DNA from: Sporolactobacillus sp. CQH2019
Lineage (GTDB): Bacteria > Bacillota > Bacilli > Bacillales > Sporolactobacillaceae
Direction: 5' to 3'
DNA: 50,205 nt
NCBI RefSeq assembly: GCF_028765345.1
Contig: NZ_JARAJZ010000004.1
Span: 332,125 to 382,329 of the forward strand
This document shows positions 18,869-29,071 of this stretch, in pieces. The notes below the pieces were generated by a model. That model did no database searches. It was not told the DNA's origin and saw only the letters and a program-made list of their open reading frames with translations. Both the position numbers and the translations under genes were made by a program. The first letter of the stretch is position 1. Each line of letters opens with the position of its first letter.

Positions 18869-18898
18869 GTATAGATTCTCCGGATAGTCCGTATACTG
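18869..18898 (+). promoter_or_regulatory. possible forespore-type promoter of yyaC
   Basis: GTATA (18869-18873) and TATACTG (18892-18898) are 18 bases apart, about 30 bases before yyaC. They resemble the -35 and -10 of sigma-F/sigma-G promoters. No sigma-A -35 is present. Weak evidence, but it fits expression of a spore gene. Confidence 0.35.
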
Positions 18899-18925
18899 AT
18901 AATACTTTATTAAGGAGCGGAAACT

Positions 18926-19513
18926 ATGAATCTTAGGCAGGAAAAACAAACAGCGCATTATGAGGACAAAGTCTCCCACGCTTTGCTCGTCCGGGCGATT
19001 CGAAGCTATCTTCCCTCGCCCGGAACAAATCCGCTCGTTATCGTCTGCATCGGGACGGATCGCTCCACCGGAGATTCACTTGGCCCGCTGGCCGGCACTT
19101 TTTTGCAGAAGCATACGATTCCCGATACTTATATTTATGGTACTCTGGAAAATCCGGTGCATGCAGTAAATCTTGAAGACACCCTCAGTACCATAGCGGC
19201 CTCCTATCGGAATCCTTTTATTATTGCCATTGATGCCTGCCTGGGCAAGCAAAAAAATATCGGCATGATCTCAGTTTCAAAAGGTCCTGTTCTCCCGGGT
19301 GCAGGCGTTAATAAAAAACTTCTGCCTGTCGGGGATATCAACATTACCGGAATTGTCAACGTCAGCGGCTTTATGGAATATTCTGTACTCCAGAATACAC
19401 GGCTTAATATTGTGATGAGTCTTTCGGAGGTTATCAGCCGCTGTCTTTATCTTGCCATTCTTTCCCGCGATAAAGCCGGTCTCCCGGCTCGAATGCACCT
19501 CAGCCGTCATTAA
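18926..19513 (+). CDS. yyaC: sporulation protein YyaC (putative spore protease fold)
   Basis: A 195-residue YyaC-family protein related to the germination protease Gpr. Conserved signatures are VIVCIGTDRSTGDSLGPLAG (about residues 37-56), YGTLENPVHAVNL (about 71-83) and AIDACLGK (about 100-107). The function is unknown beyond its association with sporulation. ATG 18926 has AAGGAG upstream. It is transcribed divergently from glyS and converges on parB, the position it has near spo0J in B. subtilis. Its presence supports an endospore-forming host. Confidence 0.93.
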   Translation: MNLRQEKQTAHYEDKVSHALLVRAIRSYLPSPGTNPLVIVCIGTDRSTGDSLGPLAGTFLQKHTIPDTYIYGTLENPVHAVNLEDTLSTIAASYRNPFIIAIDACLGKQKNIGMISVSKGPVLPGAGVNKKLLPVGDINITGIVNVSGFMEYSVLQNTRLNIVMSLSEVISRCLYLAILSRDKAGLPARMHLSRH

Positions 19514-19726
19514 CAGCATCTGTCCGGCTAAAGTGCGATCCTGAAACTCGTTTATAATGTGCAGTCAGACTTTAAAGCCTCATTTTTTATCAGCTTTAAA
19601 CAGGCATCCGCAGAAAAGCAGCGCTTTTTCGAGAGAAAAAATAGGAACCAATGTTTTTCACGCGCATTTAAAGCATCTTTCATCAGTCCGGGAGGTGAAT
19701 CCCTGCTTTCTCTGAATCGTAATTCA

Positions 19727-19762
19727 AATAAAAAATTAGGGGGCAGCTGTTACGGCCGCCCC
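19727..19762 (-). terminator. terminator of the noc-parA-parB cluster, overlapping the parB stop
   Basis: On the minus strand GGGGCGGC (19755-19762) pairs with GCTGCCCC (19740-19747) around CGTAACA, followed by CTAATTTTTTATTT. The 5' arm lies in the last parB codons. Confidence 0.8.
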
Positions 19763-20610
19763 TCAAGCAACTCAAGCAGCCGATTCAGATCATCGGCTGA
19801 GTAGTAATCCATTTCAATTTTCCCTTTTTCCTTGTTAGCTGTCGGCTTTATTTTTATTGACGTGCCGAACCGTTCACGAAGCGTATGAACCTTCTCCTTC
19901 AACTCGGGAGGCATGATCCACTCTTTTTTCATCGATGTTTCACGTGAAACATGATGATTCAATTTTTGAATCAGCGCCTCAAGCTGCCGTACATTCATTT
20001 GCTCCTTAATAATCTTATCGACAACCTGCGGAATCCGTTTTCTGTCCTTAAGCCCAAGCAATGCCCGGCCGTGCCCCATTGAGAGCTTTCCGTCTTCAAG
20101 CAGTCCTTTGACGGTTTTATCCAGCTGCAGCAGGCGTAAATGATTTGTGATATGCGGCCGGCTCTTTCCGAGTTTTGCTGCCAGTTCCTCCTGAGTCAGA
20201 TTCAATTCATCCATTAATCTTCGATAAGCCGAGGCCTCTTCAATAGGATTTAAATCTTCCCGCTGAAGATTCTCAATCAGAGCAATCTGCATCATTTCTT
20301 TATCGGAGAGCTCTCTGATAATCGCCGGAACTTTTTTCTGGCCGGCGATTTTGGCAGCCCGGAATCGGCGTTCCCCGGTAATAATATCGTAGCCTTTAAT
20401 ACTTTTTCTGACGACCAGCGGCTGAATGACTCCATGCTCTTTAATGGACTGGGCCAGTTCTTCCAACCCTTGTTCATCGAATTTTTTACGGGGCTGATAA
20501 GGATTAGTCCTTAGATCGCTTAATTCGACGTTTTCTACTGTATCTTCCTGTTCGTCGGAAAAAGTGGTCGGAAAAAAAGCATCAAGGCCCTTACCTAACG
20601 CTTTGCTCAT
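19750..20610 (-). CDS. parB: chromosome partitioning protein ParB (Spo0J)
   Basis: CTP-dependent DNA clamp that loads at parS and recruits condensin for origin segregation. The N-terminal MSKALGKGLDAFFP contains the LGKGL motif that stimulates ParA ATPase. The CTP-binding domain has NPYQPRKKFDE and the GERRFRAAK box. The helix-turn-helix is LTQEELAAKLGKSRPHITNHLRLL (about residues 135-160), and the dimer domain is at the C-terminus. It is 286 residues. Its start overlaps parA by 20 bases. A perfect parS site lies within the gene. It also couples segregation to sporulation through Soj/Spo0A in B. subtilis. Confidence 0.97.
   Translation of the reverse strand: MSKALGKGLDAFFPTTFSDEQEDTVENVELSDLRTNPYQPRKKFDEQGLEELAQSIKEHGVIQPLVVRKSIKGYDIITGERRFRAAKIAGQKKVPAIIRELSDKEMMQIALIENLQREDLNPIEEASAYRRLMDELNLTQEELAAKLGKSRPHITNHLRLLQLDKTVKGLLEDGKLSMGHGRALLGLKDRKRIPQVVDKIIKEQMNVRQLEALIQKLNHHVSRETSMKKEWIMPPELKEKVHTLRERFGTSIKIKPTANKEKGKIEMDYYSADDLNRLLELLEGRP
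19936..19951. other. parS centromere-like site (perfect)
   Basis: TGTTTCACGTGAAACA is an exact match to the 16-base palindromic parS consensus bound by ParB/Spo0J. It lies inside parB, as does one of the B. subtilis parS sites. Confidence 0.97.
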
Positions 20611-21364
20611 TCATCATCACTTCCTTCGCAAAGTCAAGATAGACTTCAGCACCTTTTGATCTGGCATCATAAATGATGATCGGTTTTCCATGGCTTGGTG
20701 CTTCGCTCAAACGGACATTGCGGGGAATGACAGTCTGAAAAACACGATCCTGAAAATATTTTTTCACTTCCTGAATGACCTGAATTCCCAAATTTGTTCT
20801 CGCATCGAGCATCGTCAAAAGCACACCTTCAATGGCCAAATGATGGTTCAGGTGTTTTTGCACAAGCCTGACTGTATTCAATAGCTGGCTGAGTCCTTCC
20901 AGCGCGTAATATTCACACTGAACCGGAATGATGACGGCATCCGAAGCCGTCAGGGCATTGATTGTCAGTAAACCGAGCGAAGGCGGACAGTCTATGATTA
21001 TATAATCATATGTATCTTTTATCTTTTCCAGAGCACGTTTCAGCCTGACTTCCCTCGAAATTGTCGGAACCAATTCAATTTCCGCTCCTGCCAGTTGAAT
21101 CGCGGAAGGAATCACGTCAAGATTTTCAATAGCCGATTTTTTAATCACCTTCCGGATTTCCGTATCCTCCACTAAAACATCATAAATGCATTCATCAACT
21201 TCACCTTTATCAACACCTGAACCGCTTGTCGCGTTTCCTTGAGGATCAATGTCAACCAGTAACACTTTACAGCCCAGCATAGCCATGCAGGCACTGAGAT
21301 TTACAGCCGTCGTTGTTTTACCTACGCCGCCTTTCTGGTTGGCGATCGCTAATATCTTGCTCAC
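20591..21364 (-). CDS. parA: chromosome partitioning ATPase ParA (Soj)
   Basis: Deviant Walker-type ATPase that binds nucleoid DNA and, with ParB, controls origin segregation and DnaA activity. Walker A is AIANQKGGVGKTTTAVNL, with the signature lysine, near the N-terminus. LLVDIDPQGNATSG and the Walker B IIIDCPPSLGLLT follow, and DARTNLGIQV is near 170. The start is best placed at GTG 21364 (VSKILAIANQKGG, 257 residues, matching Soj), with AGGTGAAGG upstream. An in-frame ATG at 21403 would add 13 residues without family support. It precedes and overlaps parB. Confidence 0.96.
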   Translation of the reverse strand: MSKILAIANQKGGVGKTTTAVNLSACMAMLGCKVLLVDIDPQGNATSGSGVDKGEVDECIYDVLVEDTEIRKVIKKSAIENLDVIPSAIQLAGAEIELVPTISREVRLKRALEKIKDTYDYIIIDCPPSLGLLTINALTASDAVIIPVQCEYYALEGLSQLLNTVRLVQKHLNHHLAIEGVLLTMLDARTNLGIQVIQEVKKYFQDRVFQTVIPRNVRLSEAPSHGKPIIIYDARSKGAEVYLDFAKEVMMNEQSVR

Positions 21365-21502
21365 ACCTTCACCTACTCTCAAACTTCGATCGCTATCTTT
21401 CATTCTATCATGAATTCTCAGATCCAGGTTCATAATTCAACGATTTGCACAGAAAAAAGGAGCCGCAAATAAGATGGCTCCAAAATTACAGCCTTCACTT
21501 AT

Positions 21503-22363
21503 TTATTTTTTAGGGATGCGGATCGTAAACTGGTAGTATTCGCCCATGTCTTCTTCACTGGTATCTATATTAAGTCCCGAATCCGTCACCATATGGACAG
21601 ACTGGCGAATAGTGTTGACTGCGATTCGCGAATCGCGGCTTAACGAGACACGCCTTGTCCGCTTTTCTTTTGTTTTCTCCGCATCCTGATCACGTTCCAG
21701 TATTTTTTTGATGCGACTCTCGGTTTGTTTCACATTTAATTGCTTTTCGATGATTTCATGCAACAATTTTTCCTGTTTTTCAGGATCTTTTAATATAATT
21801 AATGCTCTTGCATGCCGTTCTGTTATTTTCTTTTCGAGAATCGCACTCTGTACGGATGGCGGCAGTTTCAGCAGCCGCAACTTGTTGGCAATCGTCGACT
21901 GCCCTCTCCCGAGTTGCTGAGCCAGGCTTTCCTGTGTCAGCCCGTGAATATCTATTAGTCTTGAATAAGCCATTGCTTCCTCGATCGCCGTCAGTTCTTC
22001 CCGTTGCAGATTTTCGATCAGCGCTACGGAAGCCGTTTGATCATCGTCAAACATTTTAACGATCGCCGGTATTTTTTCCCAGCCCAGAGAAGAAACAGCC
22101 CTCCAGCGCCGTTCACCCGCTATAATTTCATAGCGGTTCCCGACTGGCCTAAGCACGATCGGCTGAATGACACCGTGTTCCTGAATAGTCTCGGCGAGTT
22201 CCCGGAGTTTCTCCTCATTGAAAATCGAACGGGGTTGATATTGATTGGGAATGATTTTGGAGACTAGAATCTCCTGAACGCGCTCGTCCGCATTTTCCCG
22301 GGGATCAAGACTTGTTTCTTCCTCACCGCTTTGGTTGAAAATCTTAGAAAAAGGATGCTTCAT
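21503..22363 (-). CDS. noc: nucleoid occlusion protein Noc
   Basis: ParB paralogue that binds its own sites (NBS) and the membrane to block septum assembly over the nucleoid. MKHPFSKIF at the N-terminus matches the membrane-binding amphipathic helix of B. subtilis Noc. [14 protein letters not shown] and GERRWRAV form the CTP-binding part, and the helix-turn-helix is [26 protein letters not shown]. The C-terminus [11 protein letters not shown] is typical. It is 286 residues. The frame continues upstream to 22462 through a parS palindrome, which produces a misleading MFHVEH start. ATG 22363 gives the family N-terminus, with a GGTGG site. Next to rsmG, as in Bacillus. Confidence 0.95.
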   Translation of the reverse strand: MKHPFSKIFNQSGEEETSLDPRENADERVQEILVSKIIPNQYQPRSIFNEEKLRELAETIQEHGVIQPIVLRPVGNRYEIIAGERRWRAVSSLGWEKIPAIVKMFDDDQTASVALIENLQREELTAIEEAMAYSRLIDIHGLTQESLAQQLGRGQSTIANKLRLLKLPPSVQSAILEKKITERHARALIILKDPEKQEKLLHEIIEKQLNVKQTESRIKKILERDQDAEKTKEKRTRRVSLSRDSRIAVNTIRQSVHMVTDSGLNIDTSEEDMGEYYQFTIRIPKK

Positions 22364-22445
22364 CTTTCCGACACCACCTTTTTGCTGTCTGACCCAATTA
22401 TTACTTCGCTGAAAAAATAATAAATCCTGCAAAAATAACGATCCG

Positions 22446-22461
22446 TGTTCCACGTGAAACA
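22446..22461. other. parS-like site between rsmG and noc
   Basis: TGTTCCACGTGAAACA differs from the parS consensus at one position. It sits directly against the rsmG stop codon, upstream of noc and about 2.5 kb from the perfect site inside parB. A degenerate parS at this place is known near noc in Bacillus. Confidence 0.88.
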
Positions 22462-23169
22462 TTATAAAGGATTTTTTGCCGGAATACCCGGTTTTCTCGG
22501 ATATTTTTGGGGAGTCTCACCTATTTTCCTTATAAAGAAAATATTGCGGCGGCTGTCTTCTTCCGGAAGAACAAGTGAAACCTTTCTATCCAATTTTCCC
22601 CCTAACAGATCAATGGCATGACCGGCCAGTTCCAGCTCTTCTTCTGATCGCGGCCCTTTTAACGCAATAAACTCGCCGCCACGCAAAACCAAGGGCAAAC
22701 AGTACTCACTGAGTACCGAAAAGTTAGCAACCGCGCGGGCAATCACGACATCAAAGCTCTCCCGCTTCCCCGCTTTACGTGCAAAGTTTTCGGCACGATC
22801 ATGGCAAAACGTGACACCGCTCATTTGAAGCGATTCAGTCAAAGCCTGCAGAAAGATCAACCTTTTATTAAGTGAATCGACAATCGTCAGTTCCATTTCT
22901 GGAAACAGTATTTTCAACGGAACTCCCGGAAAACCGGCTCCGGATCCAACATCGCAAATGTGAAGCGGGCCCTGGAAAGAAAAGTAGAAGCTTGGAGTGA
23001 GTGAATCGTAAAAGTGCTTGACGGCTACTTCTTTTTCATCCGTTATTGCCGTCAGATTCATTTTTTTATTCCATTCAATCAGTTTCTGAAAATAAATGTC
23101 AAACTGTCCCTTTTGTTTTTCAGACAAATGAACGTCTTGTTTTAAAAGGATCTGTTCCAGCAGCTTCAT
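22462..23169 (-). CDS. rsmG: 16S rRNA m7G527 methyltransferase
   Basis: SAM-dependent methylation of G527 in 16S rRNA (GidB); loss gives low-level streptomycin resistance in other bacteria. The SAM-binding motif [17 protein letters not shown] lies near residues 70-86, with [17 protein letters not shown] and GPRSEEELE after it. [19 protein letters not shown] is the usual C-terminal tail. The second ATG at 23169 has GGAGG five bases upstream. The first ATG, at 23181, overlaps that site and has none of its own. It is 235 residues. It starts 22 bases after the mnmG stop in one operon. Confidence 0.95.
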   Translation of the reverse strand: MKLLEQILLKQDVHLSEKQKGQFDIYFQKLIEWNKKMNLTAITDEKEVAVKHFYDSLTPSFYFSFQGPLHICDVGSGAGFPGVPLKILFPEMELTIVDSLNKRLIFLQALTESLQMSGVTFCHDRAENFARKAGKRESFDVVIARAVANFSVLSEYCLPLVLRGGEFIALKGPRSEEELELAGHAIDLLGGKLDRKVSLVLPEEDSRRNIFFIRKIGETPQKYPRKPGIPAKNPL

Positions 23170-23190
23170 AGCATCCTCCATGGATTGGGA

Positions 23191-25080
23191 TCAGCCTGTT
23201 TTTCTGGCAAGCCTTCCCTGTTCAAGATAAACGAGCAAAATAGCAATATCGCTCGGATTGACACCGGAAACCCGGGAAGCCTGTCCAACAGATAACGGCT
23301 TAACCTGACTGAGTTTCTGCCTCGCTTCCGTGGCCAGTCCGCCGATCTGATCATAATCCAGATCTTGGGGAATTTTTTTCTTCTCCATTCTTTTCATTTT
23401 CTCAACCTGTTCGAGCTGTTTATTAATATAACCTTCATACTTTACCTGAATCTCCACCTGCTCGCCGACTTCATCAGACACCGTTTCGCTCCGTGGAAGA
23501 AGACCGGCGACATCACGGTAAGTCAGCTGCGGACGTTTTAACAATCGGTCCGCCTTCATCGGTTCCCTGATCGGTGCGGCTCCTCTGCTTTCAAGCAGCG
23601 CCGTGACTTCTTCAGAAGGTTTGACCGTCGTCAGCGCAAAACGATTGCGCTCCTTTTGAATCTGCCGCTTTTTAACAAGAAACCGGCAATATCGTTGTTC
23701 CGATATCAGACCGATGTCGTGGCCCAATTCCGTGAGCCTGAGATCAGCATTATCATGACGAAGAAGCAAACGGTATTCGGCACGCGATGTCAATAAACGA
23801 TAAGGCTCTTTTGTTCCTTTGGTCACAAGATCATCGATCAGGACGCCGATATATGCCTGTGAACGGTCCAGTATCACCGGGTCCATGCCCAGCACCTTTC
23901 TTGCAGCATTGATACCGCCCATTAAGCCCTGCCCCGCTGCTTCTTCGTATCCGGAAGTCCCGTTGATCTGTCCGGCCGTAAAAAGTCCGCGGATCTTCTT
24001 GGTTTCAAGAGAAGGCCAGAGCTGGGTCGGCACAAGGGCATCATATTCAATGGCATAGCCCGGACGCATCATTTCCGCATTTTCCAGACCCGGAACTGTT
24101 GCAAGCATTTTCCGTTGAATTTCTTCCGGCATACTTGTCGAAAGGCCGTCAACATAGACTTCGCTTGTTTCCTTTCCTTCCGGCTCCAGAAACAGCTGAT
24201 GACGGTTTTTATCGCTGAAACGGACAATTTTGGTTTCAATGGAAGGACAGTATCTTGGGCCCGTGCCGACAATAACACCCGAATAGATCGGCGAACGGTC
24301 CAGATTCTCATGAATAATTCTGTGGGTTTCCGGATTCGTGTAGGTCAGCCAGCACGGAATCTGATCTTTTACATACTCGGTCGTATCATAGGAGAAAGCG
24401 AGCGGAGCCTCATCGCCGGGCTGAATTTCCGTCTTCGAATAATCAATCGTCCGCCCGTTAACACGCGGCGGAGTTCCCGTTTTAAAACGGACAATATCAA
24501 AGCCGAGCGCACGGAGATTATCTGCCAGCCTGACGGAGGCCTGCATGTTATTAGGCCCGCTTTCATATTGAAGCTCTCCGATAATGATTTTTCCCTTTAG
24601 ATAGACACCCGTCGTTAAGACAACGGACCGGGCACGATATTCCGCACCGGTTGCGGCAACAACGCCCTTGCAAATCCCGTCTTCAACAATCAGTTCTTCT
24701 ACCATCCCCTGGCGGAGCGTTAGATTTTCTGTCTCTTCAATCGTTTTTTTCATTGCCCGCTGGTAAAGCTGCTTATCGGCCTGGGCTCGCAGCGCGCGGA
24801 CCGCCGGACCTTTTCTGGTGTTCAGCATCCGCATCTGAATGTACGTTTTATCAATATTATGGCCCATTTCACCGCCGAGCGCATCAATTTCCCTGACAAC
24901 AACGCCCTTCGCCGGACCTCCTACCGAAGGATTGCAGGGCATAAAGGCAATTCCCTCCAGGCTGATTGTCAGCATCAATGTCTTGGCTCCCATCCTTGCC
25001 GCCGCGAGTCCCGCCTCGACACCGGCATGGCCGGCTCCGACAACAATCACGTCATAGTCACCGGCTTGATATCTGTTCAT
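23191..25080 (-). CDS. mnmG: tRNA uridine-5-carboxymethylaminomethyl enzyme MnmG (GidA)
   Basis: FAD-dependent partner of MnmE in making (carboxymethyl)aminomethyl groups at wobble U34 of tRNAs. The N-terminal FAD loop [22 protein letters not shown] starts near residue 9. [12 protein letters not shown] carries the conserved active-site Cys. Further marks are [19 protein letters not shown] and [17 protein letters not shown], and the C-terminal helical domain binds MnmE and tRNA. It is 629 residues, full length. ATG 25080 has AAGGAGG upstream. It follows mnmE by 71 bases. Confidence 0.97.
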   Translation of the reverse strand: MNRYQAGDYDVIVVGAGHAGVEAGLAAARMGAKTLMLTISLEGIAFMPCNPSVGGPAKGVVVREIDALGGEMGHNIDKTYIQMRMLNTRKGPAVRALRAQADKQLYQRAMKKTIEETENLTLRQGMVEELIVEDGICKGVVAATGAEYRARSVVLTTGVYLKGKIIIGELQYESGPNNMQASVRLADNLRALGFDIVRFKTGTPPRVNGRTIDYSKTEIQPGDEAPLAFSYDTTEYVKDQIPCWLTYTNPETHRIIHENLDRSPIYSGVIVGTGPRYCPSIETKIVRFSDKNRHQLFLEPEGKETSEVYVDGLSTSMPEEIQRKMLATVPGLENAEMMRPGYAIEYDALVPTQLWPSLETKKIRGLFTAGQINGTSGYEEAAGQGLMGGINAARKVLGMDPVILDRSQAYIGVLIDDLVTKGTKEPYRLLTSRAEYRLLLRHDNADLRLTELGHDIGLISEQRYCRFLVKKRQIQKERNRFALTTVKPSEEVTALLESRGAAPIREPMKADRLLKRPQLTYRDVAGLLPRSETVSDEVGEQVEIQVKYEGYINKQLEQVEKMKRMEKKKIPQDLDYDQIGGLATEARQKLSQVKPLSVGQASRVSGVNPSDIAILLVYLEQGRLARKTG

Positions 25081-25151
25081 TTTGTCATCCTCCTTCAGCT
25101 GTTATCACGAACATCTATTTTAAGCCGATACGGCTAAATAACCGCCGGCAT

Positions 25152-26531
25152 TTATTTTCCAAGGCAAAACTGCGAAAAAAGCTTATCAATCAAACTGTCG
25201 TCTACTGAATCACCGATAATTTCTCCAAGGATATCCCACGTCCGCTTTACATCAATCTGAACAATATCAACGGGGAATCCCTGCTCTGCGGCTGCAATGG
25301 CATCCGATATAGCCGACCTGGCCTGCTTTAATAAAGCGATATGACGAGTATTGGAAACATAAGTTTCAGTCTTCGCCTGTGCACCTCCGCTAAGAAAAAG
25401 CGAAGCAATTACCTGTTCCAGTTCTTCAGTTCCCTTATCCTGCAAAAGCGAAGTACGGATAACGGGACGGCCGGATACAAGCCGCTGCAGTTCATCCGCC
25501 GATACATGCGATGGAAGATCCGTCTTATTTAAAATAATAATTGTCTGTGTATTCCCGATCATGTCAAACAAACGGCGATCATCAGCAGTCAGTTCTTCAT
25601 TGTTGTTCAGAAGCAGGAGAATAAGATCGGCCGACTTCAACGCTGCCTGCGACCGCTCGACTCCGATTTTTTCCACAATATCTTCTGTTTCTCTAATACC
25701 TGCCGTATCGACAAGTTTCAGCGGAACACCTCCGACATTGACATATTCCTCAATCACATCGCGGGTTGTCCCCGGAATATTCGTCACAATGGCTTTATTC
25801 TCATGGACGAGATGATTCAGCAGAGATGATTTCCCGACGTTCGGTTTTCCGATAATCGCCGTCGACAATCCTTCCCTCAATATCTTTCCCTGCTTCGCCG
25901 TCGAAAGGATTCCGTCGATTTTTTTTTCGACCCGGGACGCTTTTTCAAAGAGCAGTTTCCCCGTCATGACTTCAGCATCGTCGTATTCCGGATAATCAAT
26001 GTTGACTTCAACCGCGGCAAGCATGTCGAGCAGTTCATCCCGGAGTTTACGGACCAATCCGGAAAGCTTCCCTTCTATCTGGCTCATGGCCACATTCATG
26101 GCCCGGTCGGTCTTCGCGCGGATCAGATCCATGACGGCCTCGGCCTGAGACAGATCGATTCTGCCGTTCAGAAAAGCCCTTTTTGTAAACTCGCCGGGCT
26201 CCGCCATCCGCACATTCTGATCCAGAACCAGGCTGAGTACCCTATTAACGCTGACCAGTCCGCCATGGCAATTGATTTCAACAACATCTTCCCGAGTAAA
26301 TGTTTTGGGTTTCTTCATCACTGAAACCATGACTTCCTCAATTGTACGGCCGGTTTCCGGATCGACGATTTTTCCATAATGAATGGTATGGCTCTTTACT
26401 TTTGTCAGGGACGCTTTCCCTTCAAATAATCGATCCGCTGCGGGAATCGCCTCAGGTCCGCTGAGACGGACAATACTGATCGCACCCTCTCCGATCGGAG
26501 TCGACACGGCAGCAATTGTATCATAATCCAA
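25152..26531 (-). CDS. mnmE: tRNA modification GTPase MnmE (TrmE)
   Basis: GTPase that works with MnmG on U34 of tRNA. The N-terminal tetrahydrofolate-binding domain ([21 protein letters not shown]) is followed by a helical domain. An inserted G domain has [14 protein letters not shown] near residue 222, [10 protein letters not shown] and NKTD. The C-terminus FCLGK carries the catalytic Cys. TTG at 26531 is favoured: AGGGG lies eight bases upstream and the 459-residue product equals the B. subtilis length. GTG at 26540 is an alternative but abuts the ribosome site. First gene of the mnmE-mnmG-rsmG run. Confidence 0.95.
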   Translation of the reverse strand: MDYDTIAAVSTPIGEGAISIVRLSGPEAIPAADRLFEGKASLTKVKSHTIHYGKIVDPETGRTIEEVMVSVMKKPKTFTREDVVEINCHGGLVSVNRVLSLVLDQNVRMAEPGEFTKRAFLNGRIDLSQAEAVMDLIRAKTDRAMNVAMSQIEGKLSGLVRKLRDELLDMLAAVEVNIDYPEYDDAEVMTGKLLFEKASRVEKKIDGILSTAKQGKILREGLSTAIIGKPNVGKSSLLNHLVHENKAIVTNIPGTTRDVIEEYVNVGGVPLKLVDTAGIRETEDIVEKIGVERSQAALKSADLILLLLNNNEELTADDRRLFDMIGNTQTIIILNKTDLPSHVSADELQRLVSGRPVIRTSLLQDKGTEELEQVIASLFLSGGAQAKTETYVSNTRHIALLKQARSAISDAIAAAEQGFPVDIVQIDVKRTWDILGEIIGDSVDDSLIDKLFSQFCLGK

Positions 26532-26962
26532 TTTTATCACCCCTTCCCTTAGAAGTCCTCTATTCAACCATGCCCGGAACGGATTCAAAATAAATTCAGT
26601 TCAAAGCAATTATTTCTGTGAAGCAAACCTTTACCCGGTAAAAACAGCAATACCCGTCTGAAAAGTCGGCTGCCCGGTTAAACAAACTCTGCTGAGCAAA
26701 TATCTAAGAAACGGCACCGGTTCATTGTTTGTTCCCGGTAATCTATCAGACCGTCACGTCGTCACATTTTATTTTTCAAATAAAACGGAAATTATTCAGT
26801 GTGCACTCTACAGATGATCGGAATTATTTTCCGCTGTCCCCCCGTTACCGTTACGATCCCAAGAAAAAATTCAGCGGTTCCACCAGCATAATCAATCCAC
26901 AGACTAAACGAAAGATAAAAGAAAAAAGCGCGCAAATAGGCGCGTTTTTCTTTCACCGATCA
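26532..26962. other. intergenic region between mnmE and jag
   Basis: Apart from the jag terminator at 26922-26951, I see no gene, clear promoter or known RNA in this stretch. It must contain the mnmE promoter on the minus strand, but no -35/-10 pair stands out. Confidence 0.4.
26922..26951 (-). terminator. terminator of the rnpA-yidD-yidC-jag operon
   Basis: On the minus strand AAAAACGCG pairs with CGCGCTTTTTT across an 8-9 base loop (CGCG arms at 26941-26944 and 26929-26932), followed by more T. It lies just after the jag stop. Confidence 0.8.
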
Positions 26963-27586
26963 CTAATTATCTGAAAGAGCGACTGTCACGTAACGGCGCG
27001 GTTCTTCGCCGAATGAAAAGGTCTTCACTTTGCTGTTCCCGGCAAGTTCCGAATGAATGATTTTCCGCTCAAAAGACGGCATCGGTTCAAAACGGTAGGC
27101 TTTTCCGGTTTTTGCAACCCTCTCCGCTACACGGTCGGCAAGAGAAATTAATGCCTTCTTCCTTGTCTCGCGATAATTTTCCGCATCAAGGATCAGCGTC
27201 ATCCGATGATCGGAATTTTTATTGACGACAAGATTCGCCAGATACTGCAAGGCATTTAAGGTTTGGCCGTGCCTGCCGATCAGCTGCGAAACATCCCGTC
27301 CGACAAATTGACAGCGGCAGATCCTTCCGCTTTTGTCACTGACCTGAATATGCGCCGAGATATCCATTTTCTCGATCAGATTCCTCAGAAAATCGATACC
27401 CGAATCAAAGGGCGTTTTTTTCAAAGTGACACTCACAAGTGCTTTCCTTGATCCGATTCCGAGAAAACCGCCCCTCGGTCGTTCGATTACCGTGACTTCT
27501 ACCTGATCGACGGTCGCATTAAGTTCCTCGAGGGCTGAAGATACAGCCAGGTCAACTGTCTTCCCATATTTCGAGACTTCCCTCAC
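26963..27586 (-). CDS. jag: RNA-binding protein Jag/KhpB (EloR)
   Basis: Three-domain RNA-binding protein. The Jag-N domain spans about residues 1-50 (VIERPRGGFLGIGSRKA), the KH domain about 75-140 (FVGRDVSQLIGRHGQTLNALQYLAN), and the R3H domain about 145-205 (RIxH-like FERKIIHSEL). In streptococci it affects cell elongation with KhpA; in Bacillus it is linked to SpoIIIJ and sporulation. The start is GTG 27586, overlapping the yidC stop (GTGA), so translation is coupled. At 207 residues it has a normal length. Confidence 0.94.
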   Translation of the reverse strand: MREVSKYGKTVDLAVSSALEELNATVDQVEVTVIERPRGGFLGIGSRKALVSVTLKKTPFDSGIDFLRNLIEKMDISAHIQVSDKSGRICRCQFVGRDVSQLIGRHGQTLNALQYLANLVVNKNSDHRMTLILDAENYRETRKKALISLADRVAERVAKTGKAYRFEPMPSFERKIIHSELAGNSKVKTFSFGEEPRRYVTVALSDN

Positions 27587-28362
27587 TTTTTCTTAGCGCC
27601 TCCGGATTCCGTTCTCGCCTGTGAAATATCCTTCTTCTCATAAATAAAATAAGTCTGGAATATCATGAAAATGTTTCCGACAACCCAGTAAAGAGCCAGA
27701 GCCGATGGGAAATAAAGAGCAGGCACAGCAATCATTATCGGAAAAACATAGGTCATCATCGCCATCTGAGGATTGGAGTTGCCCATTCTGCCAACCATAA
27801 TCTTCTGCTGCAGAAATGTCGACAAAGCGGCAATGATCGGCAGAATATAAAATGGATCCGGCGCCCCGAGCTGAAACCACAGGAACGACTGTTTCTTGAT
27901 TTCCCATGTCCGCATGATTGCCTGATAAAAAGCAAAAAGAATCGGCATCTGGATCAGCAGCGGCAGACAGCCGGAAAGCGGATTGACCTTATTCTCCTGA
28001 AAAAGTTTCATCTGCTCTTGCTGCAGTTTTTCCTGAGTAGCCCGGTCTTTAGAGCTGTACTTTTCCTGCAGGGCCTTGATTTTCGGCTGCAGATCCTGCA
28101 TGGCCTGCGAGCTTTTTACCTGTTTTGCCATGAGCGGCAGCAGAACAAGCCGGACAATGATCGTCGTAATAATAATGGCAATGCCGTAACTGTCCCAGAA
28201 CATATGAGCAACATAGATGATAAACTCCGACAGCGGATATACAAAATACCTGCTCCAGAATCCTGTACTCTGAGCATTAATCGGTTGATTCACATTCGAA
28301 CAGCCCGCCAGCAAAACAGCCAGCAAAATCAAGATGCCCACCACAGCTCTTTTTTTACGCAA
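27583..28362 (-). CDS. yidC: membrane protein insertase YidC (SpoIIIJ type)
   Basis: Inserts membrane proteins alone or with SecYEG. A lipoprotein signal peptide with lipobox LLAGC (Cys at residue 21) is followed by five membrane segments (about 40-62, 65-80, 130-150, 168-190, 205-230). QMPILFAFYQAI and the basic cytosolic loop QVKSSQAMQDLQPKIKALQEKY are family marks. It is 259 residues with the Gram-positive short form and a basic tail GGAKKK. Its place between rnpA and jag identifies it as the SpoIIIJ orthologue, needed for sigma-G activation in B. subtilis. A conserved Arg in the first cytosolic-side helix (TTIIVRLVLLPL) is present. Confidence 0.95.
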   Translation of the reverse strand: MRKKRAVVGILILLAVLLAGCSNVNQPINAQSTGFWSRYFVYPLSEFIIYVAHMFWDSYGIAIIITTIIVRLVLLPLMAKQVKSSQAMQDLQPKIKALQEKYSSKDRATQEKLQQEQMKLFQENKVNPLSGCLPLLIQMPILFAFYQAIMRTWEIKKQSFLWFQLGAPDPFYILPIIAALSTFLQQKIMVGRMGNSNPQMAMMTYVFPIMIAVPALYFPSALALYWVVGNIFMIFQTYFIYEKKDISQARTESGGAKKK

Positions 28363-28404
28363 AACGCTACCTCCTCGATAGGTCCCGAACGATATTTTAA
28401 ATTT

Positions 28405-28641
28405 TTACGGTTTTTCTCTATTCGTGTCTTTTCCGGGAACAGGATCGAACCCGCCCGGATGAAAAGGCTGGCATTTTAGCAGACGACGGACGGTCAGCCA
28501 GCCCCCTTTAAAAACGCCGAACCTGTCAAATGCCTCCACGGCATACTGCGAACACGTAGGATAAAACCGACAGGTCGGAGGTGTTAAAGGAGAAATAAAT
28601 TTTTGGTACAGCCGAATTAAAAAAATAAAAATATATTTCAT
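28405..28641 (-). CDS. yidD: membrane protein insertion efficiency factor YidD
   Basis: Small peripheral membrane protein that aids YidC/Sec insertion. It contains [31 protein letters not shown], with the conserved Cys pair, and [16 protein letters not shown] 28641 gives [13 protein letters not shown], 78 residues. TTG at 28647 is two codons earlier and overlaps the rnpA stop. A GGGA site lies nine bases before the ATG. It is placed directly after rnpA, as in almost all bacteria. Confidence 0.94.
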   Translation of the reverse strand: MKYIFIFLIRLYQKFISPLTPPTCRFYPTCSQYAVEAFDRFGVFKGGWLTVRRLLKCQPFHPGGFDPVPGKDTNREKP

Positions 28642-28643
28642 CG

Positions 28644-28997
28644 TCAAACATCCCTATTACTCAATATGGCACCCGCTTTTTTTAACACGTGAACCAGACT
28701 GTCCTGCATTTCCTGATGAGACATCGTTCGGACCGGAAGGCGCGAGATCACAACATAATCATTGCCAAGTTCCAGTTTGTCCGATAAATTTCGAAATATT
28801 TCCTTAATGTTCCTTTTAATATGGTTTCGCATAACGGCATTTCCCATCTTCTTGCTGACCGACAGTCCGAGACGGATATACGGCCGTCCGGTCTGCTTAA
28901 GCACATAGACGACGAACTGGCGATTGGCGAAAGACCTGCCCCTGTCAAAAACCGACTGAAAATCTTTATTTTTTTTTAATCTTTTCAACGTCTTCAT
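28644..28997 (-). CDS. rnpA: ribonuclease P protein component
   Basis: Protein subunit of RNase P, which matures tRNA 5' ends. [26 protein letters not shown] and the RNR-type motif [13 protein letters not shown] (about residues 52-64) are diagnostic, as is [10 protein letters not shown]. It is 117 residues. ATG 28997 has GGAGGGAC upstream, and this site can pair with GTCCC just before it. It lies behind rpmH and a terminator, so its level probably depends on read-through from the rpmH promoter. Confidence 0.96.
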   Translation of the reverse strand: MKTLKRLKKNKDFQSVFDRGRSFANRQFVVYVLKQTGRPYIRLGLSVSKKMGNAVMRNHIKRNIKEIFRNLSDKLELGNDYVVISRLPVRTMSHQEMQDSLVHVLKKAGAILSNRDV

Positions 28998-29071
28998 CTT
29001 GTCCCTCCATAATGGGACATACCTTTTTCATAGACAGCATACAAATATTATACAAATGTAAAGGCCTGTGT

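Noticed and set aside
22284-22300. Noc-binding site near TTTTCCCGGGGATC inside noc
   Set aside because: Only about 10 of 14 positions match the NBS consensus.
22364-22462. Upstream extension of noc beginning MFHVEH
   Set aside because: The frame runs through a parS palindrome. The Noc membrane-targeting N-terminus begins at ATG 22363.
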